A DNA stretch of 64,000 bases from Varanus komodoensis. Its lineage: Eukaryota > Chordata > Lepidosauria > Squamata > Varanidae. The stretch's first letter is position 1. Each line of letters starts with the position of its first letter. The stretch is from contig NW_025335317.1 of NCBI RefSeq assembly GCF_004798865.1, positions 28,295,535 through 28,359,534 on the forward strand, written 5' to 3'. A program made the position numbers and the translations under genes. Below, in pieces: positions 11,960 through 24,832 of the stretch. The notes beneath the pieces are model-generated. The model saw nothing but the letters and a program-made list of their open reading frames with translations. It was not told the DNA's origin and searched no databases.

Positions 11960-12715
11960 GGTACTATCCTTGACAAGATTTAGGCAACAATGTTTAGGCA
12001 CTGTCCACCACAAATCCCTTTATTGGGCAGTTACCTCCAGCTCAGAATCCTTCAGTACATGTGGTTAAGATTTTCTAATCTAACATATATCACTTGGCAT
12101 TTGTTTACATTAAATTTGATAGTGCGTTGTCCAACAGTGGATAGATCCTTTTGGCTATCTTGGCAACTTTATCTCTCTATTTTTAAACCATCCTAAATAA
12201 ATTGCCAGTCATCTCACTGCTCATTTCTAATTCCAGATCATCTTTGAGCAAATTAGAAAGCATAGGTCCTGATACAATTTTTTCTATTGACATCTCTCTG
12301 CTTAAGAACTGACCATTTAGTCCTACAATTTGCTTTCTATACTTTAACCAATCACTGATTCATAAAAGGACCCCTTGTCTTCCATGACAGCTATGTTTGC
12401 TCAGGAGTCTTTGGTGAGGGACTCCATCAAAAGCTTTTTGGACAACCAAGTAAAACTTTTATTTGCGATCATCTCTGTTTCTATGTATATTGATACATTC
12501 AAAGTGTGAGACAAGAGTTGCCCTTATAGAAGCCATGCCAATCCTTTTTCAGCAGGACTTGTCCTTCCATATGCTTATGAATTTTAATAATACTTTCCAG
12601 CAGTTAACCCAAAACAGACATTAAACTAACTGAGTTATAATTGCATGAATCTCCCCTTCCTCATCCAGATCTTTTTTTTTTTAATGTTACATTCAGAGAG
12701 ATTTCTGTACCCACA
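11960..12715 (-). mobile_element. L3/CR1-like LINE, old and decayed
   Basis: The minus strand carries 'FYLVVQKAFDGVPHQRLLSK' and 'VGQRTIKFNVNKCQVIYV', reverse-transcriptase blocks of the CR1/L3 clade, with many frame breaks. It is more diverged than the other CR1 copies in the window. Confidence 0.65.
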
Positions 12716-12734
12716 GCAACTATCTTACCAGCTT

Positions 12735-12925
12735 GCATGAATGAGCCCTGCTGGATTGGATCAGAGGTTTATCTAATTCAGCATTCAGTTTCTCACAATG
12801 GTCAAGTTGATGCCTATGGGAAACCTGAAAGCAGGACAGGACGGTGATACCTCTCTCCTGGGGTTTGCTGGCATCCTATTTTAAACTGGTCTCTAATGCT
12901 GGAAATGTCTTGATGGTCAGCAAAG
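12735..12925 (+). mobile_element. Interspersed repeat ('gagccctgctggattggatcag' family)
   Basis: 'ccctgctggattggatcaga', 'cagcattcagtttctcac' and 'tgcctatgggaaacc' recall an abundant reptile interspersed repeat that may be a LINE 3' end. No tail or duplication seen; the family name is not certain. Confidence 0.5.
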
Positions 12926-13740
12926 TCATGCCATGCTGCAGCAGGAGTACTACAGCTGATTTAATCTAACAGAGTATTGGTGAGAAAAAGGACCAACTCA
13001 ATTTATTCTTCTTGCAAGGTGCCGAAACCCCCTCCCAGATTAACACTGCCACTGATTACAACATACTGATATACAGTAAATGAAGAGGGATCGTATGATG
13101 ATCTGTGACAGGGTCCAGAAAGTCAGACCCACCTTCCTTGTTGGAAAGCTGCAAGTTGTTTACGGATGTTTGTGCTGAAGCACAGCTGCAAAAGAAAAAG
13201 AAAAGAAAAAGTGAAACAGAGAATTACATTTTTGAAAATATTTGTGAGGTACTGATACAGAAATTCCACATATAGCAGACCCTCCAAGGTTTAAGTTGAG
13301 CTACCCACAGACTCCACTTTAGCAATGCTTATCTGTATACACGCCATTTGAAGTTTAAATTAATCACCAGAGATATGGCAGTAGGAATAAGTATTCCCAA
13401 ATAAGCCATCATAGTCATTGCAAATTATGCTCTGCAATGTAGGACCTGTTACAGTGCTTGCCACTGCTCATTGGCAACTTCATTGGGTGGGGTGGTAGCA
13501 GAGAACTCAACAGGGGCTGTGAAAATCACCCTGGGAGCAGCATGATCCCCACAGGCCACTTTGCCCACTCCAGGGTGCAGGGATATTGTTATTAGCTGCT
13601 TCTTATCCAATTCTTTCCAATCCTCACACCTCCCAGATATTGTGAGGTAGTTCTAGACACTTTAAATACATTTTAATACATGTCTTTTGTGAAAATACAT
13701 ATGCTTGAAAATACATATGTAAACGTGACTTTTCCTGCAG

Positions 13741-13775
13741 GGGTTTGTTTGTTTGTATGTATGTTTGTTTGTTTG
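13741..13775. repeat. TTTG/TATG microsatellite
   Basis: Run of 'tttgtttgtatgtatgtttg' units, about 35 bases. Confidence 0.8.
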
Positions 13776-13944
13776 GCTTTTCATTTTCCTTTCCTTTTTT
13801 AAATTACAGATATAATGAGGATAGAACCAAGTTATGAGTGAACAAAAGCAAACTTTAAAGCCACTGGAAATGCACTGGTTGGTCCATCTCTAATTATATA
13901 GCAGGAAAATGAATCAAGCAATAGACAATGCGACCCTGTAAGCC

Positions 13945-13945
<1 letters not shown>

Positions 13946-13998
<53 letters not shown>

Positions 13999-14310
13999 AA
14001 ATTTCTATGCCGCCCCTTGCCGAAACCTCGGGGCGGCTTACAACACAATAAAATACATTGAAATACAATAGCACATAATAAATTACCATTAAATACAAAA
14101 AATACATTGATTTACAAATATAAGATTAAATTATCAGTATAAATTAAGTAAATAAAAATATAGGAGGAGAAAGAGAAGGAAGAAGAAGTTGCCCTGGCCA
14201 GATCATATGTTTTAACAATTAAAATGATGTTTAAATAAAAAGGTCTTTACCTGGCGCCGAAAAACCAGTAACGACGGTGCCAGGCGGACCTCTTTGTATG
14301 ATACAGTGAT
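13946..14310 (-). mobile_element. Retroposon 3' region with (ATT)n tail
   Basis: About 50 bases of ATT repeat (13948-13998) run into 'atgccgccccttgccgaaacc', then an AT-rich stretch, then 'ggtctttacctggcgccga' and 'ggtgccaggcggacctc'. The same order of parts, more diverged, is at 35215-35594. On the minus strand the ATT tract is the 3' tail. Probably a non-LTR or SINE family common in reptiles; the name is not certain. Confidence 0.6.
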
Positions 14311-14621
14311 CCTTGTTTAAATCTCTCCTGATGTAGCAGTGCTTAACTCAGCTCCTAGGGAAAAAAGGTAAGGTTTGGATATAATTAAAGCCTCCTTTAC
14401 ATGTGAACTTTCATACACTGAGCATGTGCATCTGCCCAGGTGAAGCCCACACATGGGGGCCTCTATGCATGCTGGAAACCTGATTGTTCAGGATATCAAC
14501 TTGGGATATCAACTTGGGTAAAAACCCAAATGCACCAAGATTTTTGCACACAGGCGTCACTGCTTTTCAGTGTGTTGGTGTCAAGAGTGGGGCCAGTGAT
14601 GCATGCTCACTGCTATTTTAT

Positions 14622-14785
14622 TACATTTTGTTACTACCTTTCCCCTGCAAGGAATCCAAGGCAGTTCACATAATCCCCCTCTCCAATTTATCCTCTTATC
14701 AACTCTGTGAGGCATGTTAGGTTCAGAAGCAATGACTGGCCCCCGTGAGCACTGGAGCTGAACTGGAAGCAGCACCTAGAGTTCC
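14622..14785 (-). mobile_element. SINE fragment, reverse orientation
   Basis: Begins 'ttacattttgttactaccttt' and has 'aatccaaggcagttcacat', then 'tctgtgaggcatgttaggtt', matching the tail and body of the SINE family in reverse. The head is missing. Confidence 0.55.
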
Positions 14786-15044
14786 TGAGCCCCAGTCTAG
14801 CGAACAACGGCACTGTACTGTGCCCAAGGAGCCCCTTCATGCAGTTAAATGCATGTGCAAGATTTCTTCTACCTGCTGCCTTACTGGTAGGTTGGATCTC
14901 AATTCCCAACTGGCTCCATGGGCATGGACAATAGCAGTAGAAAACATCTGGAGAGCAACAGGTTGAGGAAGGTTGCTGTTAGTTATCTCAACTGAAGAAT
15001 AATTCCTTTATGCATTGTAGTACTTAGATGTAATACAAGGCGGC

Positions 15045-15255
15045 ACACCGGATGTTGCTGAACTACAGCTCCCATCATCTCAGACAAATGGCTATGTTTG
15101 CTGGAGTTGGTGCCAAAGAACATCTGGATACCACAGGTTGTCCACCCTTTTGATATCATGGACCCTCAAGATTCTGGGGCTGCAACTTCCAGCATTTCTG
15201 GCCATTAGCTGTGGTTGGTGGGAGCTGAAGTCCAAAGCATCCAGAGGGTAGCACA
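15045..15255. mobile_element. Two adjacent short inverted-repeat elements
   Basis: 'gaactacagctcccatcatc' (about 15060) with 'aaagaacatctggataccac' (about 15115), then a second unit with 'caacttccagcatttctgg' and 'gtccaaagcatccagaggg' (to about 15250). Same family as 22295-22400. Confidence 0.45.
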
Positions 15256-15427
15256 TTGCATAAGTAGGATGACATCAAGACGTGACAACGTAACACACAG
15301 GGGGAAAGCCCCTTGGAGAGGGAGATGTATCAAAGTAGCAAAAGAGATAGCACAAGTAAAAAGGTGCTACGAGCTCTCTTAGTGGGACAGGAAGTCCTTC
15401 CCCTTCTTGCCTACCTGACTGGTCCAT

Positions 15428-15735
15428 CCAGAGGGCCAGTGTGGTGTAGTGGTTAAGACCATGGGACTGGGACTCAGGCAATGTGGGTTCTAGTCCTCAT
15501 CTGGTCATGAAGCCAACTGGGTGACTCTGGGCCAGTCATGGACTCTTGGCCCAACTACCTCACAGGGTTGTTATTTAAAACATTTATATCCTATCAACAT
15601 TTATTGAATGTAAATTCAGTCAGGATCTCTCGATGGCTTGTTCAGTGGTAAGACGGAGAGCAGGCAAAGGAGAATGATGTAAGCTACTTTGAGATAGTTG
15701 TGAGAAAACAGTGGGATATAAATAAAATAAATAAA
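15428..15735 (+). mobile_element. tRNA-derived SINE
   Basis: A clear head 'gccagtgtggtgtagtggtt' (tRNA A-box type), B-box-like 'gggttctagtcc', the conserved 'gggtgactctgggccagtca' core and a 'gggatataaataaaataaat' tail. The middle (about 15572-15650) contains extra sequence not in the other copies. Confidence 0.8.
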
Positions 15736-16684
15736 TACATCTACAAGAACCATAAATGCATGACCAAGGATTTTGCAATACGCATGCCTCAGAGGCTGCC
15801 TTACTGAACAGAGACAATGGAATGAAAAAGACTCCACTTCTGATGGTGACATTAAGTAGAGAGAAGAGAGAATCCTACTTTGCATTCAATCAGATTTAAT
15901 TCCTTATAATCCTCCTTAGGATTGCACTGTTACTTATAGTGAGATCTTGTGATCATGCAGTGCAATACTTAAGGGCAATGAGAGTGACTGAATCAGGAGC
16001 AAGGAGCATTCCAGATACAGTTAGGCTACAACTCCCACCTGCTCCAGCAGCCAGCATAGCTGGCAGAGCAGGATGAAAAAGTCATATTCCAACACCCGAA
16101 GGACTATGAACATTTTCCCTCCATAGTCAATAACAAGCTGCGTTCATGTAAGAGAAAGATATATTTGAGTCAGGTCACAGTTGAATGAAGCCAAAGAAGG
16201 AAAAATTCAGCTTCCCTCCCCCTTTCCCTCCCTTGCCCCTTTCACAAGACCCAACTGTGCAAGTCATAGCAGGCAGTTGGGCCACTGTCAACAAGGCACT
16301 TTCCCCAGAGATCGTGTGGATGGCAGCCATGAGGTGATTCATCCTCTTCTGCACGACCTCAGAGAAAGATGCCTAGAATCAGGGCCACTACAACCCCAAG
16401 ACATATTACAACCATGTCCCTCTAATTTGGATTCAATTTCTTCCTACTCAAGGCATCTTAGTTCTAAACTGACACACAGCATGATCCTCCTAATTTTGTT
16501 TATTCAGAAATAAGGCTCATTTCCTACTTAGGAAGCTTACTTAAGATTGCAGCCTTAAAAGAATGAAAATTACTCTTCATAGTGCCTGAAACGCATTCAT
16601 TATGTAGGCTAGCCTTTTAGATAACATTCATGCTGCAATGTTATCTTGTTCTTCTTCAAGGCTGCAGAAATGGGGTGGGGGTGG

Positions 16685-16800
16685 AGTTCTTACAACAACC
16701 CCATGAGGTAGGTTAGCCTGAGAGAGAAGTGATGAACCCAAAGTCATTTACTCATGGCTGAATACGGGTAAATGCTGTATCAATTACACTAGCCTGATGC
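16685..16800 (-). mobile_element. SINE fragment, reverse orientation
   Basis: 'ttcttacaacaaccccatgag', 'aggttagcctgagagag' and 'gatgaacccaaagtcat' match the reversed SINE body; a degraded head follows at 'atcaattacactagcc'. Confidence 0.6.
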
Positions 16801-17439
16801 TTTGGACTTCCAGCAGACTTCGACCCCTAGCCAGCATGGCAAAGTCTTGTTAAACCACAGCTGGTCTTCATCTGAGGCACGCAGAAGCCACAACTTATTA
16901 CTTCACCATCTTCCTGATTTAAGAATCCCCCAAAAACAGAGGAGCTTGAATGTGTCTTCAGTGAGCCATCTAGTCCAACCCTGCATGATGCAGCAAAGTC
17001 AGACCATGCTCCCAAGCTAATTAAAGTGCCCCCCCCGCACCAAAAAACAAACAAACAAAAAACCATTCAGACAAAACTGCATGAATAGTGAGGTAATTTT
17101 GCACCATAATTTTAATCGCATAATCAATTAAAAAAACCTCGTTCATTTTAGAACCTGGACTTAATAGTTTTATGGTGGAGGTGGCCAGGTGCATTACTGC
17201 CACTGTAAAGTACACCCCTGCTATTTCCCATTCCGTGCTTCCACCCTGATCTACACCACTGCTGAAAATCCTTTAGCTTGTACCAGTGCCTCAATAACCA
17301 GTGAGATTACTCAATAAGCGCCTCCAAGGCAAAAGCTTACAACTCTACCCGTCTTTCCAGAGAGAAAGAGGATCTTCTCCCACCGCTCAACTTTAGGTCT
17401 GTGAGATTCAGATCCGCAACCAAACAACTCCTTTCCGGA

Positions 17440-17690
17440 AAGCCCAGGTAATTCTGCCATCGCCCAGGCCCCCGAGCTATTCCACGGCAAAGGCGGTGCG
17501 AAACGCCCAGCGCCAGTCCAGAGTAGCGCCAGCGGTGGCGCTCTTGCTCGTTTCCCCAGACGATGCTGCCGCGCTCGCCCTGCGACAGCTGCCTCGGGCA
17601 ATGCGGCCCCCACCTGCTCGCTCTTCCCAGAGCTCGTCCAGCAAGTCCTCGCCCGCTTTTCCAGTCAGCTGCGACAAGGGGAAACCATGA
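17440..17690. promoter_or_regulatory. Orphan CpG island
   Basis: About 250 bases with dense CpG and many GCGC or GGCG motifs, isolated in AT-rich DNA. Open frames on both strands are explained by GC content, and none resembles a known protein. 'aagcccaggtaattc' at about 17440 could serve as a splice donor on the plus strand. Candidate promoter of an unseen transcript, or a distal regulatory element. Confidence 0.5.
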
Positions 17691-18381
17691 AACAGTAAAA
17701 CCGAGCACCGTTTCCATACTGTCCTCCGGGGCTGCCTGCAAGTTCGCAAGATCAAATCTCCGCGTTAAAAGTTCCTCATTCTGCAGTTCTGTTATTTTTA
17801 ATATTAATAAGTGACCAGGGGCACAAATTTATGCACATTTCAGTCTTGGCTACCCAAGGAACACCGGAGGTTTTCTGGATAACCGTGCAAAGAATTGCAC
17901 TTTAAAGTAATTCAAAGTTTTAAAGTACCCGCAAAGATGTGGGAGAGAGCAAAACAAAACAAATCCGCTAAACAGCACTAACGCCTCTTCATAGGGTGGC
18001 TCACATGGTGGGAAATCAGACGGTGCTGTTTCTAACAGGCTTAAACTTGTTTCAGCAGTTACCAAACTTGTTTGCCTTTGTGCAGTTATGATTCTTCAGT
18101 CTAACCTATTGTAAAAGTTGGTGATGTGGAAAAATGTTTTCATGGATGTTTGTGTTACAATTTAATTAAGGTTTTTTAACCTGCTTTGTTTTTACTATCT
18201 ACACTGCACAGGATCGCTCCACCTCCCCTCCTTGGTTCTTAGTTTATTACCATTACCATGTTTGGGGGGACCATGCTGTTCCAGGTTCAGAACAGCCACT
18301 GCTTCACCAGCCTTTGATGAAAAGAAGAGATGGAACTGGGTGTCATCCAGTTTTAAACTACCCAACTGTATTTATTTATAT

Positions 18382-19118
18382 TAGAAACATAGAGAGAGAG
18401 CAAGTCAGAAGGGGTCTCCTGGGCCATCTAGTCTGACCCCCAGCTCCAGCTGACTCCGCCCATGACATGCCTACCATGTGCATGTCTAGCCTATCCTTGA
18501 ACACCCTAACTGATGGGGCCTTAACCACCTCCCATGGAAGCCCATTCTATACCCTCGAGGTCCTAACCATTAGGAAGTACTTCCTGGCATCCAGATTGAA
18601 CGTTGGTTCCTTGAGCTTGGCTCTATTGGTGTGTGTCCTGCCTTTCTCTGTGGGGGAGAACAGGTCTCTACTCACCTCCGTGTGACACCCCCTCACATAC
18701 CTGTATGTCACCAACAGATCCCCTCTGCATCTCCTCCAAGCTGAAAAGACCCAGTTCCTTCAGTCTCGCCTCATACGGTTTTCTCTGCAATCTGGCCACC
18801 ATCTTTGTGGCCCTACACTGCACTGACTCTAACCTGGTTATATCCTTCCTGTAATATGGCGCCTAGAACTGAAAACAATACTCCAGTAGTGGGTGTATAG
18901 AGTGGTAGTAATACATCTTTTGATCTAGAAGCCACACTTCTGGCTCCCCAACCAAGGGTGGCATTTGCCCTCTTGACTGCTGTGTCACACTGCTGACTCA
19001 TGTTTAGCCTGCAGTCAACCAGTACCCTGAGGTTCCTTTCACAAGTCCTCTAACCTGTACTTACGACACCTATTCCTATGCCCCAAGTGCAAGACCTTGC
19101 ACTGATCCACATAGAACG
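18382..19118 (-). mobile_element. CR1-type LINE, 5'-truncated 3' end
   Basis: The minus strand encodes the C-terminal reverse-transcriptase region; a frameshifted frame resembles the intact ORF at 38137-38814. It ends at a TCTATG-like tail near 18382. It is truncated on its 5' side near the codons for 'KCKVLHLG', almost the same point as the 38049-38832 copy. Confidence 0.8.
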
Positions 19119-22100
19119 CCATCCTTATTCCACCTTTATTTCCCAGAGATAAAGACACTAAAGGTGGCTTACAAAATAGAGATGGAGAGCAAATGCAGAT
19201 ATTGCTTTTGAATGGGGATATGCTGTTTCCACCATCATCCTGGGTTACATTCTGGTAAGAACACCCTTTGTGCATGTGTACCAGTTCATCAAATAATTCC
19301 CTCAGAAGGGTGTGCGTCCGGCTTAGTTTCTTCAGGGGTATGTTGAGGGGCTGGTGGGTACCTTTTAAATTATTTAATTTCTACCCATAATGGTCATCAT
19401 ATCCTGGGTTGTAACTCTGAAGCTATCTGTGGAATTCTGGAATATTCTGAACTAAGTCATCAGGACCCTCACAAATAAAATGGGGCCCACTTCACATCAG
19501 ATTCAGATGGACACCTTTTGGGGCCTCTCTTCTCCACCCTCTCCATCTCCTTTGCCAGTCAACCATGAGGCACACAAAGTCCTCATGGTTCACTTGTGGT
19601 CCTTGGACTGGGGTGGATCTTTTTCATGTTGCGAGGATTGCTCCATGCTAGAAAAATCTCTCAGATTATGTCCACACTGCACTTATATGTCTCTCAGTTT
19701 CCCGTCTTTCCCAGCGCCTGTGTAACATCTCAACAGCATGCTATCACATTATCTGTGAGTTCTTCAGCCTCAGCAGTTCTTTGGCTGAGGATTCCTACTT
19801 TCTTCCCAAAGATGGGGAGCAGGAAGAAGAGGTAAAAATGTTGGTGGTCTGGGGGAGAAGGAGGTTTTAAAGCTTGTCTAAGCTGAGCTGAGGGACCAGC
19901 CTGATCAACAAGGGAAGAATGGTTGTGACAGGCAGGCAGGCAGGCACAGGAGGGATGTGACATGAAGAAAATCTGAGGAACCACAAGATGGGACAATTTC
20001 ATTTGAAATGCTAAGAATCAATTATGAGCACCACCACAAAATGGCTGCAATGAGGGCCTAGCTAGTAACAGAAGACAAGTAACTCTCCAAGAAACAGACT
20101 GTAAGGCAGAGATTTATTTATTTATTACATTTATACCTCACCCTTTTCCTCCAAGGTGATGTACATGATCCAACTCTCCATTTTATCTTAACAACTTTTT
20201 GAGAGAGTTTGGGCTGAAAGCAGAGACTGGCCACCATGGGATATTCAAGGGTTAAACAACCCTCACTTAATCCTAATACAAATCCCTGTTGCATAGCCAA
20301 AGCAGCAGCTGAATGCACCACAGCCCATGTGGTCATGTGAATCAGATCAATAAATGGCAGCTCTGTGTGCTCCTGTGGTGACGGAAATATTTTGTTAGAA
20401 ACAAAATCCTAAGCAAAATGGACTCCGGTTTTATCAAACAACCTTTCATGGAACTACAATAGCCAGACATGCAGCCCAGAAAGTTTCCCCGTGGCTTCAC
20501 TGCCATGCCTGGAAAGGAAACCACATTTTCCCTTCCCTGCAAGGCCATAAGCTACCTGAAGAGAACTCTAACTCTTGCACCGTCCTGGTGAATACTTTCC
20601 CATCTGCTGCACATAGAGGTTGTAAAACAGAGCCTCACGGCTAGGCGCCAGGAGTCTGACATGATCTTCAGCTACTCATGGCTTAGCTTTGCTGATCAAA
20701 GGGACCCAAAGTGGGGCAGCTCCCACCTCATCCCCTCCAGACTATCACTGTCCTCAGGCCTTGCATGGGAGACAATAAAACCCCCCATGCTTCATTTAAG
20801 ATCACACATCATGATCTGCTCAGAGGGACAGTTTCCCTTTTAAGTATCAGCCATAAGCAAATTGATGGCTGTTTGTAACACTCACCGCCCTCTTTGGAAA
20901 TGCTAACAAGTTTATTTAGCCAGGTCTTTGATGTCCTGATCCTTGCTATTAGATAGTCAATTAGGCATCAATGAGATTAACTGGGTAAGAAACACTTGTT
21001 TGAAGCATCCATGCCCACTAACTTGGCCCTTGCCTTTCCTCTTCCCTGCATTGTTTGAGGGAAAAAAGCAGTATCAGGCCTTCATACCAAAGGGTTGCAC
21101 AACAAAAAGCCATGGGATAGCTTGGCACCCCACACCCAAACCTCTGCATAATACAGTTACTCTTTCTTTATCCATTAGGATCGTTTTACTGTTCTGTTCC
21201 AATCTGGAAAATGAAATTATAGTGGAGGACATCAGTGTCAAATAATCTAATAAGGCCCCAGTGCTTCAATCCTGGTTTATCCAAGTAAATCTCATTAGCT
21301 CACTGCAAAAGATTTCAGGATCAAAAGACAGAAATACACTGATCAGCGGTTTTTAGAAAAGCAAAGGAGATTTACAAGTCACACAATGACCAAAGGGCTG
21401 TACCTCATATCTTTTTGACAGATACCCATTTCTCCATGAAGAAAGAACACATTTAGGAGAATTGTAAGCTGTTGATTCAGAAGCTGAATGGACAGGTTGG
21501 GTGTATAAGGTTTGTTTGCTTCTTTACAACAACTAAATGTCAATATGCTTTTGGTTAAGGATTAAAACTTATTTTGCAGAAAGGAACAGTTTTTACCTCC
21601 CCTGACTCCAGTAGTCCTATCTGTGGCATTTTCTTTGCAACTGTTCTTCCAGGGGTTTCCCCAACACAAGGTAGGTTAGGGAGAACTACACAAGCAGCAC
21701 CTATCTCTGGATACCAAACATCTGCTCTCTCATTTTTCAACTCAAACACACAAAGTGACTATTAGTGCAACTGAATGTCCTACCCAAACTATCCCAAAGT
21801 ATGGATGTCATTTATTTATTATTTTATTTCTGTACTGTCCAATAACTGAAGCTATCTGGGCAGAGCACAGCAACCCTAGGTTGACAGGGCTCTTGCTTTT
21901 ACCACCTCCATAATGTACAGGAAGTCAAGAGCTGAAGCTTTTCTTCGGTTCAGACTGCAGCTACAAGGAAAGCTTCACCCCTTGAATATATGTCTGCTGA
22001 AGTTCTAATAGGCTAAGAAGCATCGCCAAAAAGAAAATAGCCAAAGAAAGTCATGTTTCAAATAATTGCCAATTCATTTTCTTGAAAATCCCCAAGAAAG

Positions 22101-22290
22101 AAAAAGCACATTTTTTTTATGCTGGAGATAATGATGAGAGAGAGGAAAAGAGTTGTTGACCTTACATTGTTCAGTCACAAGGGAAATGGGTGACCATACC
22201 CTGCTCATTTGGTGACTAGACCTGATTGATTGTTTCAGTAAAGCCTGAATCCAATTAACAACTCTTATATTTTAAAAGCAAAGGGGGGGG
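19119..22290. other. Non-coding stretch
   Basis: Apart from the SINE fragment at 20110 and a short repeat at about 19130-19170 ('cctttatttcccagagataa'), mostly unique-looking sequence with no gene recognised. Confidence 0.5.
20110..20245 (-). mobile_element. SINE fragment, reverse orientation
   Basis: An ATTT-rich tail ('atttatttatttattacattt'), 'ctccaaggtgatgtacatga' and 'tcttaacaactttttgagag' match the reversed SINE family. Confidence 0.55.
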
Positions 22291-22294
22291 GGAC

Positions 22295-22400
22295 TGGTAG
22301 CCCTCTAGATGTTGTTGGATTAATAACCCCCATCATCCCCCAACCTTGTCCATGCTAGCTTTGACTGAGGAGAGTTAGGGTCTAAAAACATCTGAAAAAC
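22295..22400 (+). mobile_element. Short inverted-repeat element ('acaactcccatcat' family)
   Basis: 'ccctctagatgttgttggatt' at the left and 'taaaaacatctgaaaaacc' at the right form loose inverted ends around 'aacccccatcatcccccaac'. Related pieces lie at about 315-385, 6215-6300, 15045-15140, 15160-15255, 26690-26745, 31567-31625, 43145-43265, 56780-56880 and 60405-60470. Confidence 0.45.
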
Positions 22401-22589
22401 CAGAGATTTTCCATCCTAGTTTTAAAAACTACTCAATATTTAACTGATTAAACTTTGCAACTGCAAGTTGGTTCAGGTATTGAATGTCTGCCTGTTACTC
22501 TTTTAATAGTGCAGGAGCCTTGCCCAGAGAGCGAAAGAGGCTGTTGGGATCCTTTATCTGCACCATCTTCCCCTTTCATTCATGGATAA

Positions 22590-22665
22590 CATCATCTGAG
22601 GAGCTTATGTCTCTACAAATGTCTTTAAGGTGCCACTAGACCCTTGGTTCCTGTTTCATCAAGTA
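22590..22665 (-). repeat. Interspersed 'ggcaccttaaagactaac' repeat, reverse copy
   Basis: 'atctgaggagcttatgtctc' and 'ttaaggtgccactagaccct' match an abundant reptile repeat that may be Penelope-related. A second, plus-strand copy is at about 29125-29215. Confidence 0.45.
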
Positions 22666-24658
22666 TTTCTCAAGTTTACCATATTTTGTAATCCAGAAGC
22701 AGTTCCTTCAATATGTATAGTCACATGTTGATAGTCTTTTTCACTAAGCTCCTTTGACACTCCTCTTATCCAGCATCTCTTTGAAAACCAGCTTTCCTTC
22801 TAAATCCTCTCTTCCTTTCACATTTTGTTGCAGATGTGTTGAACACAGCTGGATGAAATCCAGACCTCTCCACTGCTTCCAATTATGAGCTGGCTGCAAA
22901 AAGAAAATACTCTTAAAAACCACGCAGTCTGATTGTTCCCCTCTGTGCATACCCTGTTCTTTTAAGCACCTTGGAAAGAGGAGGAGAGTCCTTCTAGTTA
23001 ATTGACAGTTAATTGTGCATCCAAGAGAGAGATAATAGGCAACAATTAAACCTAATGGCCTGGCAGGGTGGGAATTCCCTCATTTAACACACAGCAGTGG
23101 AATAGTTTCCCCGGGGTTGAGGAAACAGGCTCCTTGGTGTCTGGGGCCAGCAGGGAGCAGAATGGTTTGCCCTGGACTGCTCAACTCCCTGCTGGCTTCC
23201 CTGGCCAAGTTGCATGAAGGTTGCTGAGTAGGCAAAATCCCAGTTTGCCTTGCTAATTCAGCTGCATTTGTTTGTGAATACATGATACACCACCAAATCC
23301 TGGCACCTACAACACTTTTTGTTTGTGAATACATGAATTAATCAGCTCGTCATCATCTGCCTGAGTTTCCTCTCCACTGCCTTTTGGTTTCATCTTCTCT
23401 GATGTTAGTTTATTACACCTCTCTTACATTTTCCTCCAGTTGTCTCCCTTTCAGTAAGTCCTGGCATCTCTGAAGCTCTTTGTTTGTTTAGGACCACATG
23501 CCATCTGTCCTTTGGGGGTAACACAGCTGGATGCAGCACTTTCTGAAAGGAAAAGGCAATTTGGACCTTTGTGCTGAATAAAGAGAAAGAATCCTGAGGC
23601 CCAACAACGCTATAATTTACTGAAGTGCCTGGAAAATGCCACTTGAATGTGGATGTCTAATTGTCCATTCACTCTTAAGTTAGTGATTTTCCAGTCATCA
23701 TCCTTAAGAAGTTTTCAGGGGATCTAATGATCTTTGTTCTCAGGCTCCAGGTCACCATATCAACAGCATTGGGCACTGGGGCTAATATTATTTTTTTACT
23801 ATTTTATTACATGTATAAATCACTTTATTGTCAAGGTGCCCAAGGGGAATTAGAATATTAAAAAAAGTAAAAACAAATAGGACACACTTTAGGACAGGAT
23901 TCTCTTAGATTGTTGATGGCTGCTTTGGGAGCTAATGGCATGGATTTCTTGGCATGTGTTTCTTCACTTCTGACTTCCTTCAGGGCTACAAAATCCTAAG
24001 TAGCCCCAAGAAATGTGGGACAGATAAAGAGCCTTACTTTCTCTTAGTAGGTGAGCAAAAGGTTATGATTTGGAGTAGGGCTTGGGTCTCAGTTGTATGA
24101 TTCATATACCAGAAAAACTGCTACTGTGTTTCAAGAAACATACCTGGTTTTGCATGACCTTCTACCATATCATGTGCATAGTGAGCTTGTTTATGTGATC
24201 ATTTGACAGGAAGCCTTTTCCAGTGGGTGGTAATTATTGCAACTGCTAAAGATAGTAAAATAATTTTTACACAGTGTAGAAGATAGTGGAAAATATTGAA
24301 GGAGTGGTAGCATTAGAATCTTGGGAACATTTTTTGTCTTAGCCAACCTTCCCTAGAATAGTTGGACTATAACTCCTGTACCAAAACACATGACCACCAT
24401 AAATATTGCAATCCCATGAGACCCCTTTGAACATTTATTTAAAGGTGTTTCACTCCTTAACTGAGACTTAATGCCAAATTTGAAAGTAATTCTCTTGAAC
24501 TGACTGCCTTCATTGACCCAGAATTTAAACATAGCTCTCAAAAGGGATTGTCTGCCACTCTCTTTCTCCCAGCATGTTTTTACTGCTTCAGATGACCCAC
24601 TTAAACATTTGATGAACAATTCAGTTGTCATGAGATACCATTTTGATAGTTTGGATAT
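22666..24658. other. Non-coding stretch
   Basis: Unique-looking. It holds 'agttaattgacagttaattg' at about 23000, a cluster of homeodomain-type TTAATTG words. No gene seen. Confidence 0.45.
23267..23336. repeat. Pair of 19-base direct repeats
   Basis: TTTGTTTGTGAATACATGA occurs at 23267-23285 and at 23318-23336, 51 bases apart. Small local duplication. Confidence 0.8.
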
Positions 24659-24832
24659 TATAGAAACAAAGCGAGTCAGAAGGGGTCACTTGGGCTATCT
24701 AGTCTGACCTCCAGCTCCAGCCAGCTCCACTCATGTAATACCCAACATGTGGTTGTTCAATCTTTCCTTGAACACCCTCACTGATGGGACCTCAACCACC
24801 TCCCTTGGAAGCCCGTTCTATATTGTAGGGGT
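24659..24832 (-). mobile_element. CR1-type LINE 3' fragment
   Basis: The sequence 'gagtcagaaggggtcacttgggctatctagtctgacc' and what follows matches the 3' ends of the CR1 copies at 18382 and 38049. It stops abruptly at about 24832, where a plus-strand CR1-like piece begins. Confidence 0.7.

Noticed and set aside
17311-17755. Overlapping minus-strand frames of 92 to 134 codons
   Set aside because: Arg/Ala/Gly-rich, mutually overlapping in different frames inside a CpG island; no protein recognised.
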